Positions 24,703 to 30,462 of a stretch of DNA of 64,000 bases are shown here, one piece after another; position 1 is the first letter of the stretch, and every line of letters starts with the position of its first letter. The DNA is from a virus: positions 82,031-146,030 of the IMG/VR virus record IMGVR_UViG_3300034020_000824. One strand, written 5' to 3'. The notes under the pieces are model-generated. The model was not told the origin of the DNA. It worked only from the letters and a program-made list of their open reading frames with translations, and did not search any database. Position numbers and translations under genes: made by a program.

Positions 24703-25347
24703 ATGCTTAAAAACCTAACAAATGTAACCGTAGCGATTTTGGGTGCGGTTGCAACATCAGCGGCAACACTGCCAACACCGAGTATGGCAACATCTTCAGT
24801 AGTACAACCATTTTCAATTGTTCCTGAAGCGCCAACTCAAGAGACAGAGACCAAAGAGGTTGTTCCCGAAAAACCTAAGGTAAAACGATTAGTTTGTAAA
24901 GGATGTAATACTAATGAGTCCCGTACTCTGGAATTCTTACAGAAACGAGGAATCACTGACAAAAACGCCCTAGCAACCATTATGGGCAATATTAAACAAG
25001 AATCTACCTTCACTCCTAACATATGTGAGGGTGGTGCTAGAGTGCCTTATCACCAGTGTAGGAGCGGTGGGGTAGGAATACTCCAATGGACAAATGCTCC
25101 AAGATACTATGGACTTGGTAAGTTTGCTGCCCGTATTGGTGGAGACCCTTCCACTCTTGATACTCAATTGCAGTATATGTTACACGAAGGTGATTGGAAG
25201 ATGATTGAGAACCAAATGAAAACCCCTGGTAAGTCCATTACTGATTATATGAGACTTGCTAGAAAGTGGATTCGTTGGGGTCATCACGGTGCCCGAACTG
25301 ACTTTGCTTATGGTTATGCTAATAAGATGGTTCTTACTGAAGTATGA
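24703..25347 (+). CDS. Phage tail-lysozyme-like cell-wall hydrolase
   Basis: A 214-residue protein. The N-terminal hydrophobic segment (VTVAILGAVATSAATLP) looks like a signal peptide or anchor, followed by a Pro/Glu/Thr linker. A catalytic domain of the tail-lysozyme type has NALATIMGNIKQES and GGVGILQWTNAPRYYGL. It probably cleaves host peptidoglycan, either as a virion enzyme at entry or as an exported lysin. It is transcribed from the consensus promoter at 24542. Confidence 0.82.
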   Translation: MLKNLTNVTVAILGAVATSAATLPTPSMATSSVVQPFSIVPEAPTQETETKEVVPEKPKVKRLVCKGCNTNESRTLEFLQKRGITDKNALATIMGNIKQESTFTPNICEGGARVPYHQCRSGGVGILQWTNAPRYYGLGKFAARIGGDPSTLDTQLQYMLHEGDWKMIENQMKTPGKSITDYMRLARKWIRWGHHGARTDFAYGYANKMVLTEV

Positions 25348-25375
25348 TAAAAATCATAAGTCCACAATAAATACT

Positions 25376-25401
25376 GAGGAGTTCTATACTCCTCTTTTTT
25401 T
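25376..25401 (+). terminator. Terminator abutting the next start codon
   Basis: 7-bp stem GAGGAGT/ACTCCTC with loop TCTAT, then seven T and directly ATG (25402). The Shine-Dalgarno-like GAGGAG lies in the 5' arm. Confidence 0.8.
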
Positions 25402-25809
25402 ATGTTTAATTTCAATTTTGGTAAGAAGAAACCTGATATTAAACAATATGCAATTATAGGAGTCGTACTATCTTCTGTGATTGCAATACTTTCACAGTGC
25501 TCTAGTATTCCCAGCAATCAACTTTGGGATTTACTGGATGAGATACAAAGAAAATATTTTCCACAAACTATACTAAATGAGTTTATTATCAAAGATGATG
25601 AAAAACTCAAAAGAAGAATTGGACGGGATGTGGATAGAGCAATTGATGATTATTGGAAACAATCTGGAGAGAAACCAGTAGAAGTTCCTGCTCCAATATT
25701 TTCAGAAAAACCTGTTGATGAATCCGTGTGTTATACCGAAGAATGTAAGTCACTCGGCGGAGAAATGCGTTTATGTGCTCCCTGGATGCCTGATTGCCCC
25801 AAAAACTAG
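25402..25809 (+). CDS. Conserved membrane-anchored cyanophage protein
   Basis: A 135-residue protein: N-terminal FNFGKKKPDIKQ, then one membrane helix (YAIIGVVLSSVIAILSQC), then a soluble charged domain ending in a Cys-rich tail (CYTEECKSLGGEMRLCAPWMPDC) that may form disulphides outside the cytoplasm. I recognise the family as conserved in T4-like cyanophages without a function. The start codon directly follows a terminator U-tract. Confidence 0.75.
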   Translation: MFNFNFGKKKPDIKQYAIIGVVLSSVIAILSQCSSIPSNQLWDLLDEIQRKYFPQTILNEFIIKDDEKLKRRIGRDVDRAIDDYWKQSGEKPVEVPAPIFSEKPVDESVCYTEECKSLGGEMRLCAPWMPDCPKN

Positions 25810-25846
25810 CTATATAAACATATCCTATTTTATTTTGGAGATTATT

Positions 25847-26035
25847 ATGTCTGTATCACAAGAACTACTGACTGCTATTGAAGCGTGGAAAGTAGAAGAC
25901 GAAAAGTTCACTGCTGGTAATAGTGCCGCCGGTACTCGTGCCCGTAAGGCACTTCAGGAAGTTGCCAAACTCGTCAAGACCCGTAGAGGCGAGATTACCG
26001 AAGAGAAGAACGCCCGTAAGGAAGCAAAGGGTTGA
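25847..26035 (+). CDS. Histone H1-like (Hc1) DNA-binding protein
   Basis: A 62-residue Lys/Arg-rich helical protein (ELLTAIEAWKVEDEKFTAGN, GTRARKALQEVAKLVKTRRG). It resembles the Hc1/histone-H1-like family found in cyanophages and would coat or condense DNA. I chose the ATG at 25847 after GGAG; the frame continues upstream but runs through non-coding-like sequence. Its TGA stop lies in the -35 box of the tRNA promoter. Confidence 0.8.
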   Translation: MSVSQELLTAIEAWKVEDEKFTAGNSAAGTRARKALQEVAKLVKTRRGEITEEKNARKEAKG

Positions 26036-26060
26036 CTTTAGTACCCTGATGCCTTATAGT
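26032..26060 (+). promoter_or_regulatory. sigma70-type promoter of the tRNA cluster
   Basis: TTGACT, 17-bp spacer, TATAGT, about 90 nt before the first tRNA. The stop codon of the Hc1-like gene is within the -35 box. Confidence 0.75.
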
Positions 26061-26148
26061 AGGTTCACGGGTGGAGGAGGTCCAAACTTCTTATAAATCC
26101 CACACCTCCCATGCCTCTCATAGAAGCACAAACAGGGAGGTTCCTTAT

Positions 26149-26222
26149 GTCCCGATAGCACAGCGGATTAGTGCAACATCCTTCTAAGATGTGGGTCGCT
26201 GGTTCGAATCCAGCTCGGGACG
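26149..26222 (+). tRNA. tRNA-Arg (UCU)
   Basis: Acceptor GTCCCGA/TCGGGAC, anticodon loop with TCT, T-loop TTCGAAT, discriminator G. Confidence 0.92.
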
Positions 26223-26225
26223 CTT

Positions 26226-26299
26226 GGGGAATTAGCTCAGTTGGTAGTAGCACTTGCTTTGCAAGCAAGATGTCATCGGTTCGAGTCCGATATTCTCCA
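26226..26299 (+). tRNA. tRNA-Ala (UGC)
   Basis: Acceptor GGGGAAT/ATTCTCC, anticodon stem CTTGC/GCAAG with TGC, T-loop TTCGAGT, discriminator A. Confidence 0.93.
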
Positions 26300-26300
26300 C

Positions 26301-26331
26301 TTGACTTTTTAACAAAAAAGTCTTATAAATA
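26301..26331 (+). promoter_or_regulatory. Superposed early and late promoters with hairpin
   Basis: TTGACT (26301-26306), 17-bp spacer and TATAAA (26324-26329) form a sigma70-type promoter whose -10 is also the start of an exact late box TATAAATA (26324-26331). The spacer contains an 8-bp inverted repeat GACTTTTT/AAAAAGTC. Confidence 0.65.
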
Positions 26332-26352
26332 AAAACACTTAGGTCGAAAACA

Positions 26353-26454
26353 ATGTCTTATCCGATGCCCACAAAACAGATTAGTAATCTCGATTGCCGC
26401 TATTGGCATATTGAGGGTTCTCCCCTGTTTGCGGATATGGAAAGACATATGTAA
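26353..26454 (+). CDS. Conserved 33-aa ORF in the tRNA array
   Basis: MSYPMPTKQISNLDCRYWH followed by IEGSPLFADMERHM. Its own early/late promoter and a strong terminator make it an independent unit between tRNA-Ala and tRNA-Lys. I believe similar ORFs occur in other cyanophages; the function is unknown. Confidence 0.6.
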   Translation: MSYPMPTKQISNLDCRYWHIEGSPLFADMERHM

Positions 26455-26482
26455 GATGTAATCCATAAAAAGCAAATAAGAA

Positions 26483-26517
26483 GGGGGAGAGAAACCAAAA
26501 GTTTCCTCCCCTTTTTT
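26483..26517 (+). terminator. Rho-independent terminator
   Basis: GGGGAG-(A)-GAAAC/GTTTC-CTCCCC stem of 11 bp with one bulged A, loop CAAAA, then six T. It ends the 33-aa ORF transcript. Confidence 0.9.
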
Positions 26518-26648
26518 GTTGCCTGTACCAGTTTCCTAAGTGCCCACCAATCTCCCCCCAGAGACCAAACGGTGGTATTCTAATCAAGTGGTTGAGGGAT
26601 TGCCTCTCCACCAGAACCTAGACAACCGAATATTTATCCATATTATTT
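26518..26648 (+). other. Spacer of about 130 nt without assigned gene
   Basis: No ORF or tRNA is supportable. It contains GGTGG...CCACC pairing around 26572-26611 with an inner GAGG/CCTC hairpin, so part of it may be structured RNA. Confidence 0.4.
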
Positions 26649-26721
26649 GGGTCGTTGGCAGATCGGTTTTATGCACCCGGCTTTTAACCGGTAGAGAGAG
26701 GTTCAACTCCTCTACGACCCA
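26649..26721 (+). tRNA. tRNA-Lys (UUU)
   Basis: Acceptor GGGTCGT/ACGACCC, loop CTTTTAA, T-loop TTCAACT, discriminator A. Confidence 0.92.
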
Positions 26722-26724
26722 TTT

Positions 26725-26813
26725 GGGAGAAAGGCTACTATTAGATATGTGTGGCGGCAGTCTGTAAAACTGTTACATAAGAACCGTTGGGGGTGCAATT
26801 CCCTCTTCTCCCA
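26725..26813 (+). tRNA. tRNA-Tyr (GUA)
   Basis: Acceptor GGGAGAA/TTCTCCC, loop CTGTAAA, long class II variable arm, 89 nt. Confidence 0.9.
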
Positions 26814-26817
26814 CCTT

Positions 26818-26889
26818 GACCCTATGATGAAGTGGTTATCATACTTCTCTGTCTAAGAAGAATCACGAGTTCGAATCTCGTTAGGGTCG
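26818..26889 (+). tRNA. tRNA-Asp (GUC)
   Basis: Acceptor GACCCTA/TAGGGTC, anticodon stem CTTCT/AGAAG, loop CTGTCTA, discriminator G. Confidence 0.93.
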
Positions 26890-26954
26890 TTGGAGGCAAG
26901 GAAAGTAAAAGGAGCATGGGAACGCCTTCGGGATGATACCGCACCTGCCTTCAA
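26890..26954 (+). ncRNA. Structured non-tRNA element closed by 9-bp helix
   Basis: TTGGAGGCA (26890-26898) pairs with TGCCTTCAA (26946-26954; one G-U), enclosing 47 nt with a CC-TTCG-GG mini-hairpin. It has no T-loop or anticodon arm, so it is not a tRNA. It sits between tRNA-Asp and tRNA-Glu and could be a stable RNA or a processing spacer. Confidence 0.4.
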
Positions 26955-26959
26955 ATCAA

Positions 26960-27031
26960 GTTCCTATCGACTAGCGGTTAGGTCACCTCCCTTTCAAGGA
27001 GGTAACACGGGTTCGAATCCCGTTAGGAATG
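26960..27031 (+). tRNA. tRNA-Glu (UUC)
   Basis: Acceptor GTTCCTA/TAGGAAT (G-U at the first pair), loop CTTTCAA, T-loop TTCGAAT. Confidence 0.92.
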
Positions 27032-27034
27032 TAT

Positions 27035-27108
27035 CTGGGAGTAGCTCAGTTTGGTAGAGCTGGGTGTTTGGAACGCTCAAGTCGCAGGTTCAAATCCTGC
27101 CTCTCAGA
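27035..27108 (+). tRNA. tRNA-Pro (UGG), A37 variant
   Basis: Acceptor CTGGGAG/CTCTCAG, D-stem GCTC/GAGC, loop TTTGGAA giving anticodon TGG with A at position 37 instead of the usual G. A second, canonical tRNA-Pro(UGG) lies at 32870. Confidence 0.85.
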
Positions 27109-27112
27109 CCTT

Positions 27113-27186
27113 GGGAACATAGCTCCAATTGGTAGAGCACTTGTTTGAAGAACAAGGTGTTATTGGTTCAAATCCAATTGTTCCCG
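27113..27186 (+). tRNA. tRNA-Phe (GAA)
   Basis: Acceptor GGGAACA/TGTTCCC, anticodon stem CTTGT/ACAAG, loop TTGAAGA, discriminator G. Confidence 0.93.
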
Positions 27187-27190
27187 CCTC

Positions 27191-27262
27191 AGGAATATAG
27201 CTCAATGGTTAGAGCAATCGGTTGATAACCGATAGATTCCAGTTCAAATCTGGGTATTCCTA
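27191..27262 (+). tRNA. tRNA-Ile (GAU)
   Basis: Acceptor AGGAATA/TATTCCT, anticodon stem ATCGG/CCGAT, loop TTGATAA, discriminator A. Confidence 0.93.
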
Positions 27263-27369
27263 TTGATAAGGGTCCACCCCCACCAAACATTAGTGTGACG
27301 GGGGAGGAGGGTGAAATAGTCCCCTAGTTAAACGACCCAAGCGCACTTTAAATCAGGCGCCCTTATCAA
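27263..27369 (+). ncRNA. tRNA-like 107-nt structured RNA of unknown function
   Basis: A perfect 10-bp terminal helix (TTGATAAGGG 27263-27272 with CCCTTATCAA 27360-27369) encloses three possible arms: TCCACCCCC/GGGGGAGGA (27273-27281/27300-27308, one mismatch), GGG/CCC (27309-27311/27321-27323) and GCGC/GCGC (27341-27344/27357-27360). The outline is a cloverleaf, but there is no T-loop, anticodon loop or D-loop consensus. T4 also has two stable non-tRNA RNAs in its tRNA cluster. Confidence 0.5.
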
Positions 27370-27372
27370 CTT

Positions 27373-27462
27373 GGGAGAGCACCTTGGATGGTGAGCACGA
27401 CGGTGTTAGAGACGGTTCGATTCCGTCCTTTGGCAATGGTGGTTCGATTCCACCTTCTCCCC
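27373..27462 (+). pseudogene. Degenerate class-II-sized tRNA with two T-arm-like hairpins
   Basis: Acceptor GGGAGAG/TTCTCCC and a D-stem CACC/GGTG are present. Two hairpins of T-arm type follow: GACGG-TTCGATT-CCGTC and GGTGG-TTCGATT-CCACC. No normal 7-nt anticodon loop can be drawn; the region has only AGCAC-GACG-GTGTT. It looks like a fusion or decay product of tRNAs, or a tRNA-like RNA. Confidence 0.5.
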
Positions 27463-27466
27463 ACTT

Positions 27467-27549
27467 GGAAGATTGGCAGAGCGGTTAATGCATCGGTTTG
27501 CTAAACCGTGAGGATAAAACCTCCGTTGGTTCGAATCCAACATCTTCCA
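27467..27549 (+). tRNA. tRNA-Ser (GCU)
   Basis: Acceptor GGAAGAT/ATCTTCC, loop TTGCTAA, class II variable arm (GAGG...CCTC), T-loop TTCGAAT. Confidence 0.92.
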
Positions 27550-27552
27550 CCA

Positions 27553-27625
27553 GGTTGTATAGTTCAGTTGGTAGAACGCTTCTTTCATACGGAAGTCGTC
27601 GGTGGTTCGAATCCATCTACAGCCA
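27553..27625 (+). tRNA. tRNA with CAU anticodon (Met or Ile2)
   Basis: Acceptor GGTTGTA/TACAGCC, loop TTCATAC. The paired first base rules out an initiator. Elongator Met and lysidine-modified Ile cannot be separated from sequence alone. Confidence 0.88.
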
Positions 27626-27627
27626 CT

Positions 27628-27699
27628 GTGTCGTTAGTCTAGTGGTTAAGACTGGAGATTGTGATTCTCCCTACGAGGGTTCGATTCCCTCACGACACC
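27628..27699 (+). tRNA. tRNA-His (GUG)
   Basis: Acceptor GTGTCGT/ACGACAC, anticodon stem GGAGA/TCTCC, loop TTGTGAT. The base before the acceptor is T, so no G-1 is encoded. Confidence 0.9.
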
Positions 27700-27703
27700 C
27701 CAA

Positions 27704-27774
27704 TGAGAAATCGTCTAATGGTAGGACACCGCCCTTTGAAGGCGTTTATCTAGGTTCGAGTCCTAGTTTCTCAG
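27704..27774 (+). tRNA. tRNA-Gln (UUG)
   Basis: Acceptor TGAGAAA/TTTCTCA, loop CTTTGAA, T-loop TTCGAGT, discriminator G. Confidence 0.9.
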
Positions 27775-27777
27775 CCA

Positions 27778-27851
27778 GCCCGATTGATGGAATTGGAATA
27801 CATACTTGTCTTAGAAACAAGGTTTTACAGGTTCGAGTCCTGTATCGGGCA
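27778..27851 (+). tRNA. tRNA-Leu (UAG), short variable loop
   Basis: Acceptor GCCCGAT/ATCGGGC, anticodon stem CTTGT/ACAAG, loop CTTAGAA. The variable loop is only about 5 nt, unlike the long arm of typical bacterial tRNA-Leu. Confidence 0.88.
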
Positions 27852-27873
27852 TTGGATTTTATATCCAAATTTT

Positions 27874-27945
27874 GTTGGGTTAGTCTAACGGTAAGATGCA
27901 GGTCTCCAAAACCTTGCGATGGGGGTTCAAATCCCTCACCCTTCG
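27874..27945 (+). tRNA. tRNA-Trp (CCA) with weak acceptor stem
   Basis: Loop CTCCAAA and T-loop TTCAAAT are normal. The acceptor GTTGGGT pairs with ACCCTTC at only five of seven positions (two adjacent T-T mismatches at pairs 2 and 3), so function is uncertain. Confidence 0.75.
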
Positions 27946-27949
27946 CCTT

Positions 27950-28023
27950 GTTCTTTTAGCTCAGTGGATTAGAGCAGTAGGCTACGAACCTATGTGTCGG
28001 GAGTTCGAATCTCTCAAAGGACG
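27950..28023 (+). tRNA. tRNA-Arg (ACG)
   Basis: Acceptor GTTCTTT/AAAGGAC, loop CTACGAA, T-loop TTCGAAT, discriminator G. Confidence 0.92.
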
Positions 28024-28024
28024 C

Positions 28025-28053
28025 TTGACAAACCTTCAAAAGTTTGTTACTAT
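28025..28053 (+). promoter_or_regulatory. sigma70-type promoter inside tRNA array
   Basis: TTGACA, 17-bp spacer, TACTAT. A 6-bp inverted repeat ACAAAC/GTTTGT covers the -35 and spacer. Confidence 0.65.
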
Positions 28054-28081
28054 ATAAACTGATAGGCGCCTCTATCAAAAT

Positions 28082-28172
28082 GTAGGAAGTGCAACACCTC
28101 TCTCTGGTCTGTCCAAAAGTCTAGATGATGTGCAAGAGGGATGAGGTAGTCACTTTGTTCTCCCCCTCCTAC
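28082..28172 (+). ncRNA. Possible structured RNA between promoter and tRNA-Asn
   Basis: GTAGGA (28082-28087) pairs with TCCTAC (28167-28172), and ACCTC pairs with GAGGT inside. It is about 90 nt, starts about 20 nt after a promoter and has no ORF. The structure is weaker than that of the other two elements. Confidence 0.35.
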
Positions 28173-28178
28173 CAATAT

Positions 28179-28251
28179 TCCCCTATAGCTCAATTGGCAG
28201 AGTATTTGACTGTTAATCAAAGTGTTCCTGGTTCGAGTCCAGGTGGGGGAG
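28179..28251 (+). tRNA. tRNA-Asn (GUU)
   Basis: Acceptor TCCCCTA/TGGGGGA, anticodon stem TTTGA/TCAAA, loop CTGTTAA, T-loop TTCGAGT. Confidence 0.93.
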
Positions 28252-28258
28252 TTATCGG

Positions 28259-28266
28259 TATAAATA
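28259..28266 (+). promoter_or_regulatory. Late promoter of the HNH gene
   Basis: Exact TATAAATA, 22 nt before the ATG at 28288. Confidence 0.7.
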
Positions 28267-28287
28267 ATAAAAGTTATACCAATAATA

Positions 28288-28632
28288 ATGGCAAAAATAG
28301 AAACACGAACTTATGCTGAAAGAAAAGCAAAAAATCCTGATTGGGCAAAGAAAAGCGCAGAGCGTGTATCCGCTACCAGAAGGAAAAATGTTGCTATTCT
28401 AAAAGAGGAAGCAGGAAACTGTTGCTCTATATGTGGGTATAATAAGTGCATTGCCGCATTAGATTTCCACCATCTTGACCCAACCGTAAAGGAAGGTGGT
28501 ATAATTGGGTCTACTCTTTCTCTTGAAAAACAAAGAGAAGAAGCAAAAAAGTGTATTCTTGTTTGTGCTAACTGCCATAGAGAATTACACAATCCGCCCT
28601 ATAAGCATTGTGGTGATGCAGCAGTTTTGTAA
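28288..28632 (+). CDS. Small HNH endonuclease ending inside tRNA-Thr
   Basis: A 114-residue zinc-binding HNH protein: CSICGYNKC, then LDFHHLDP, then CILVCANCHRELHN (two CxxC-type pairs and the HNH residues). The basic N-terminus (RKAKNPDWAKKSAERV) may bind DNA. It has a dedicated late promoter. The last 12 codons lie within tRNA-Thr (28596-28666), and its TAA stop is formed at the tRNA anticodon loop. This looks like a mobile gene inserted directly against a tRNA. Confidence 0.88.
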   Translation: MAKIETRTYAERKAKNPDWAKKSAERVSATRRKNVAILKEEAGNCCSICGYNKCIAALDFHHLDPTVKEGGIIGSTLSLEKQREEAKKCILVCANCHRELHNPPYKHCGDAAVL

Positions 28633-28666
28633 ACTGCAGAGAACAGTTCAATTCTGTTATGGGGCT
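28596..28666 (+). tRNA. tRNA-Thr (UGU), overlapping HNH gene
   Basis: Acceptor GCCCTAT/ATGGGGC, D-arm GCAT/ATGC, anticodon stem GCAGT/ACTGC with loop TTTGTAA, T-arm AACAG/CTGTT. Its first 37 nt also encode the end of the HNH protein. Confidence 0.9.
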
Positions 28667-28694
28667 TGACATAATACTCATTATGTCTTATAAT
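28666..28694 (+). promoter_or_regulatory. Perfect consensus sigma70 promoter after tRNA-Thr
   Basis: TTGACA, 17-bp spacer, TATAAT. The -35 and spacer contain a perfect 8-bp inverted repeat GACATAAT/ATTATGTC with loop ACTC. The first T is the tRNA-Thr discriminator base. Confidence 0.85.
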
Positions 28695-28717
28695 TCCATG
28701 GTGTGAAGGAAGTACGC

Positions 28718-28788
28718 TGAGAGTGATGCCAAAAGTAAGGCACCCCGACAAGGGATACAGTAGAAGGATGCGAAACCTTCCACTCTCA
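28718..28788 (+). ncRNA. tRNA-sized cloverleaf-like RNA, not a tRNA
   Basis: An 8-bp end helix TGAGAGTG/CACTCTCA encloses arms TGCC/GGCA (loop AAAAGTAA), CCC/GGG (loop GACAA) and GAAGG/CCTTC (loop ATGCGAAA). The last arm stacks directly on the end helix, as a T-arm does on an acceptor stem. The 71 nt match tRNA size, but there is no TTCRA loop and no anticodon arm. It is transcribed from the perfect promoter at 28666 and precedes tRNA-Gly. Confidence 0.55.
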
Positions 28789-28793
28789 ACATT

Positions 28794-28864
28794 GCGGATA
28801 TGGTGTAGTGGTAACACAAGAGTTTTCCAAACTTTTATCCTCGGTTCAAATCCGTGTATCCGCT
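28794..28864 (+). tRNA. tRNA-Gly (UCC)
   Basis: Acceptor GCGGATA/TATCCGC, loop TTTCCAA, T-loop TTCAAAT, discriminator T. Confidence 0.91.
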
Positions 28865-28885
28865 TCCCCTAAAATATCAGGGGGT

Positions 28886-28893
28886 CTAAATAA
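28886..28893 (+). promoter_or_regulatory. Possible late-type box before porin (CTAAATAA)
   Basis: CTAAATAA 31 nt before the porin ATG, following a CCCCT/AGGGG hairpin at 28866-28883. Confidence 0.35.
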
Positions 28894-28923
28894 ACTTCGT
28901 AGTTGTAATTCTTAACGAACTAT

Positions 28924-30408
28924 ATGAATTTTCTTAAAAAACTAATGCTCGTCCCTGTTGCTCTGGGTCTTGTTGCTCCTGCTGCTATCGCTGCAGAACT
29001 CAATACTGAGGATGTCAATAAGTATGCTTCGGCAGCACAGGTTACAAGTGTTACTCAATTCTCTGATGTCCAACCTACTGATTGGGCATATCAGGCACTT
29101 ACCAACCTCGTAGACCGTTATGGTTGCGTTGCTGGTTATCCTAACGGCACATACAAAGGTGGTCAGGCAATGACTCGCTTTGAAGCAGCAGCACTGCTGA
29201 ATGCCTGTTTGGATCGTGTGACTGAAACTACAGATGAACTTCAACGACTGCTGAACGAATTCAAGAGTGAACTTGCAGTACTCAAGGGTCGTGTAGATGG
29301 TCTGGAGAACCGTGTTGGAAACTTGGAAGCAACACAATTCTCTACCACTACTAAACTCAAGGGTGAAGTCAATTTCATGCTTGGTGGAGTTCCTAGTCTT
29401 GAAACCAATAAAGGTGCTGATGTGGGTAACACCGCATTCAACTATGATCTGCGTCTGAACTTTGATACCTCGTTTACTGGTAAGGACTTGCTCCGTACTC
29501 GTCTTCGTTCCGGTAACTTCAGTAGCGATCCTTTTGGTTCTAGTTCTTCTTTGTTCAAACTTGATAAGGCAGAATCTACCGATAGAACTGTAGAGATCGA
29601 TCGTCTTTACTACCAGTTCCCTGTAAGTAAGAGTCTAACTCTAACTGCTGGTCCTCTGGTTCGTAATACCGAGATGGCATGGATTCCTTCTGCTTATAAG
29701 TCAGAAATTCTTGACTTCTTTGCTGTTTCTGGTGTTCCCGGTGTCTATAACAAGGCAACTGGTGCTGGTTTTGGTGCTCAGTGGAAACAACCTACCAAGA
29801 AAGGTCAAGGTGGATTTGTTGCTGGTCTGAACTATGTTGCTCAGAACGGTGATGATTCCGAAACTGGTGTATTCAATGCTGATGGTGCTCTGAACCTGCT
29901 TGCTCAAGTTGGTTATCGTGCTCCTCAGTGGGGTGTTGCCGTAGGTTACCGTTATGGTACTGAAGGCACTCGTTCGCGCACCTACAACGGTCTCTTGAGT
30001 GCTAATGGTACTCTTGCTGCTGGTCAAGAATCCAATAGTGTTGCTCTTAATGCTTATTGGCAACCACAACAATCTGGTTGGGTTCCTTCCGTTTCTGCTG
30101 CTTATGGATATAATGGTGTAAGTGGTACTCCTGGTTCGGGTGATGCTACTGATTCCAATTCTTGGATGGTTGGTCTTCAGTGGAGCGATGTCTTTGCTAA
30201 GGGTAACTCTGCTGGTATTGCTTTGGGTCAAGCACCTTCTGCCGAAACCGCTGGTGTAGATGATGCAACTCTGCTTGAAATCTTCTACAAGTTCCAAGTC
30301 ACCGATAACATCAGCATTACTCCTGCTCTGTTCTATGTTGATAACAATCAGCGTTATCAAGATTCCAGCAAGTGGGGTGGTGTAGTCCAGACTAAGTTCA
30401 CATTCTGA
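28924..30408 (+). CDS. Cyanobacterial-type outer-membrane porin
   Basis: A 494-residue host-like porin: a Sec signal peptide (about 1-23, ending AIAA), an SLH domain that holds on to peptidoglycan (FSDVQPTDWAYQALTNL to MTRFEAAALLNACLDR, about 46-98), a coiled coil (about 100-135) and a long OprB/Som-type beta-barrel ending in Phe (VVQTKFTF). It is probably an auxiliary gene that changes outer-membrane permeability during infection. It neighbours pstS, which suggests a nutrient-uptake role, phosphate for example. Codon use looks less AT-rich than in the glycan cluster. Confidence 0.9.
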   Translation: MNFLKKLMLVPVALGLVAPAAIAAELNTEDVNKYASAAQVTSVTQFSDVQPTDWAYQALTNLVDRYGCVAGYPNGTYKGGQAMTRFEAAALLNACLDRVTETTDELQRLLNEFKSELAVLKGRVDGLENRVGNLEATQFSTTTKLKGEVNFMLGGVPSLETNKGADVGNTAFNYDLRLNFDTSFTGKDLLRTRLRSGNFSSDPFGSSSSLFKLDKAESTDRTVEIDRLYYQFPVSKSLTLTAGPLVRNTEMAWIPSAYKSEILDFFAVSGVPGVYNKATGAGFGAQWKQPTKKGQGGFVAGLNYVAQNGDDSETGVFNADGALNLLAQVGYRAPQWGVAVGYRYGTEGTRSRTYNGLLSANGTLAAGQESNSVALNAYWQPQQSGWVPSVSAAYGYNGVSGTPGSGDATDSNSWMVGLQWSDVFAKGNSAGIALGQAPSAETAGVDDATLLEIFYKFQVTDNISITPALFYVDNNQRYQDSSKWGGVVQTKFTF

Positions 30409-30431
30409 TAAACAACTCATAATATGAGTAG

Positions 30432-30460
30432 AAGCACCCATTCTTTGGGTGCTTTTTTTT
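30432..30460 (+). terminator. Terminator after porin gene
   Basis: Perfect 9-bp stem AAGCACCCA/TGGGTGCTT with loop TTCTT and a run of eight T (counting the last two stem bases, ten). Confidence 0.92.
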
Positions 30461-30462
30461 GT

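Noticed and set aside
26381-26611. Minus-strand ORF of 76 codons in the tRNA region
   Set aside because: It overlaps the strong terminator and the 33-aa ORF, with no ribosome-binding site or domain.
27498-27959. 153-codon plus-strand ORF across tRNA genes
   Set aside because: It runs through six well-folded tRNAs; Ser/Arg/Gly-rich composition comes from the repeated T-loop sequence.
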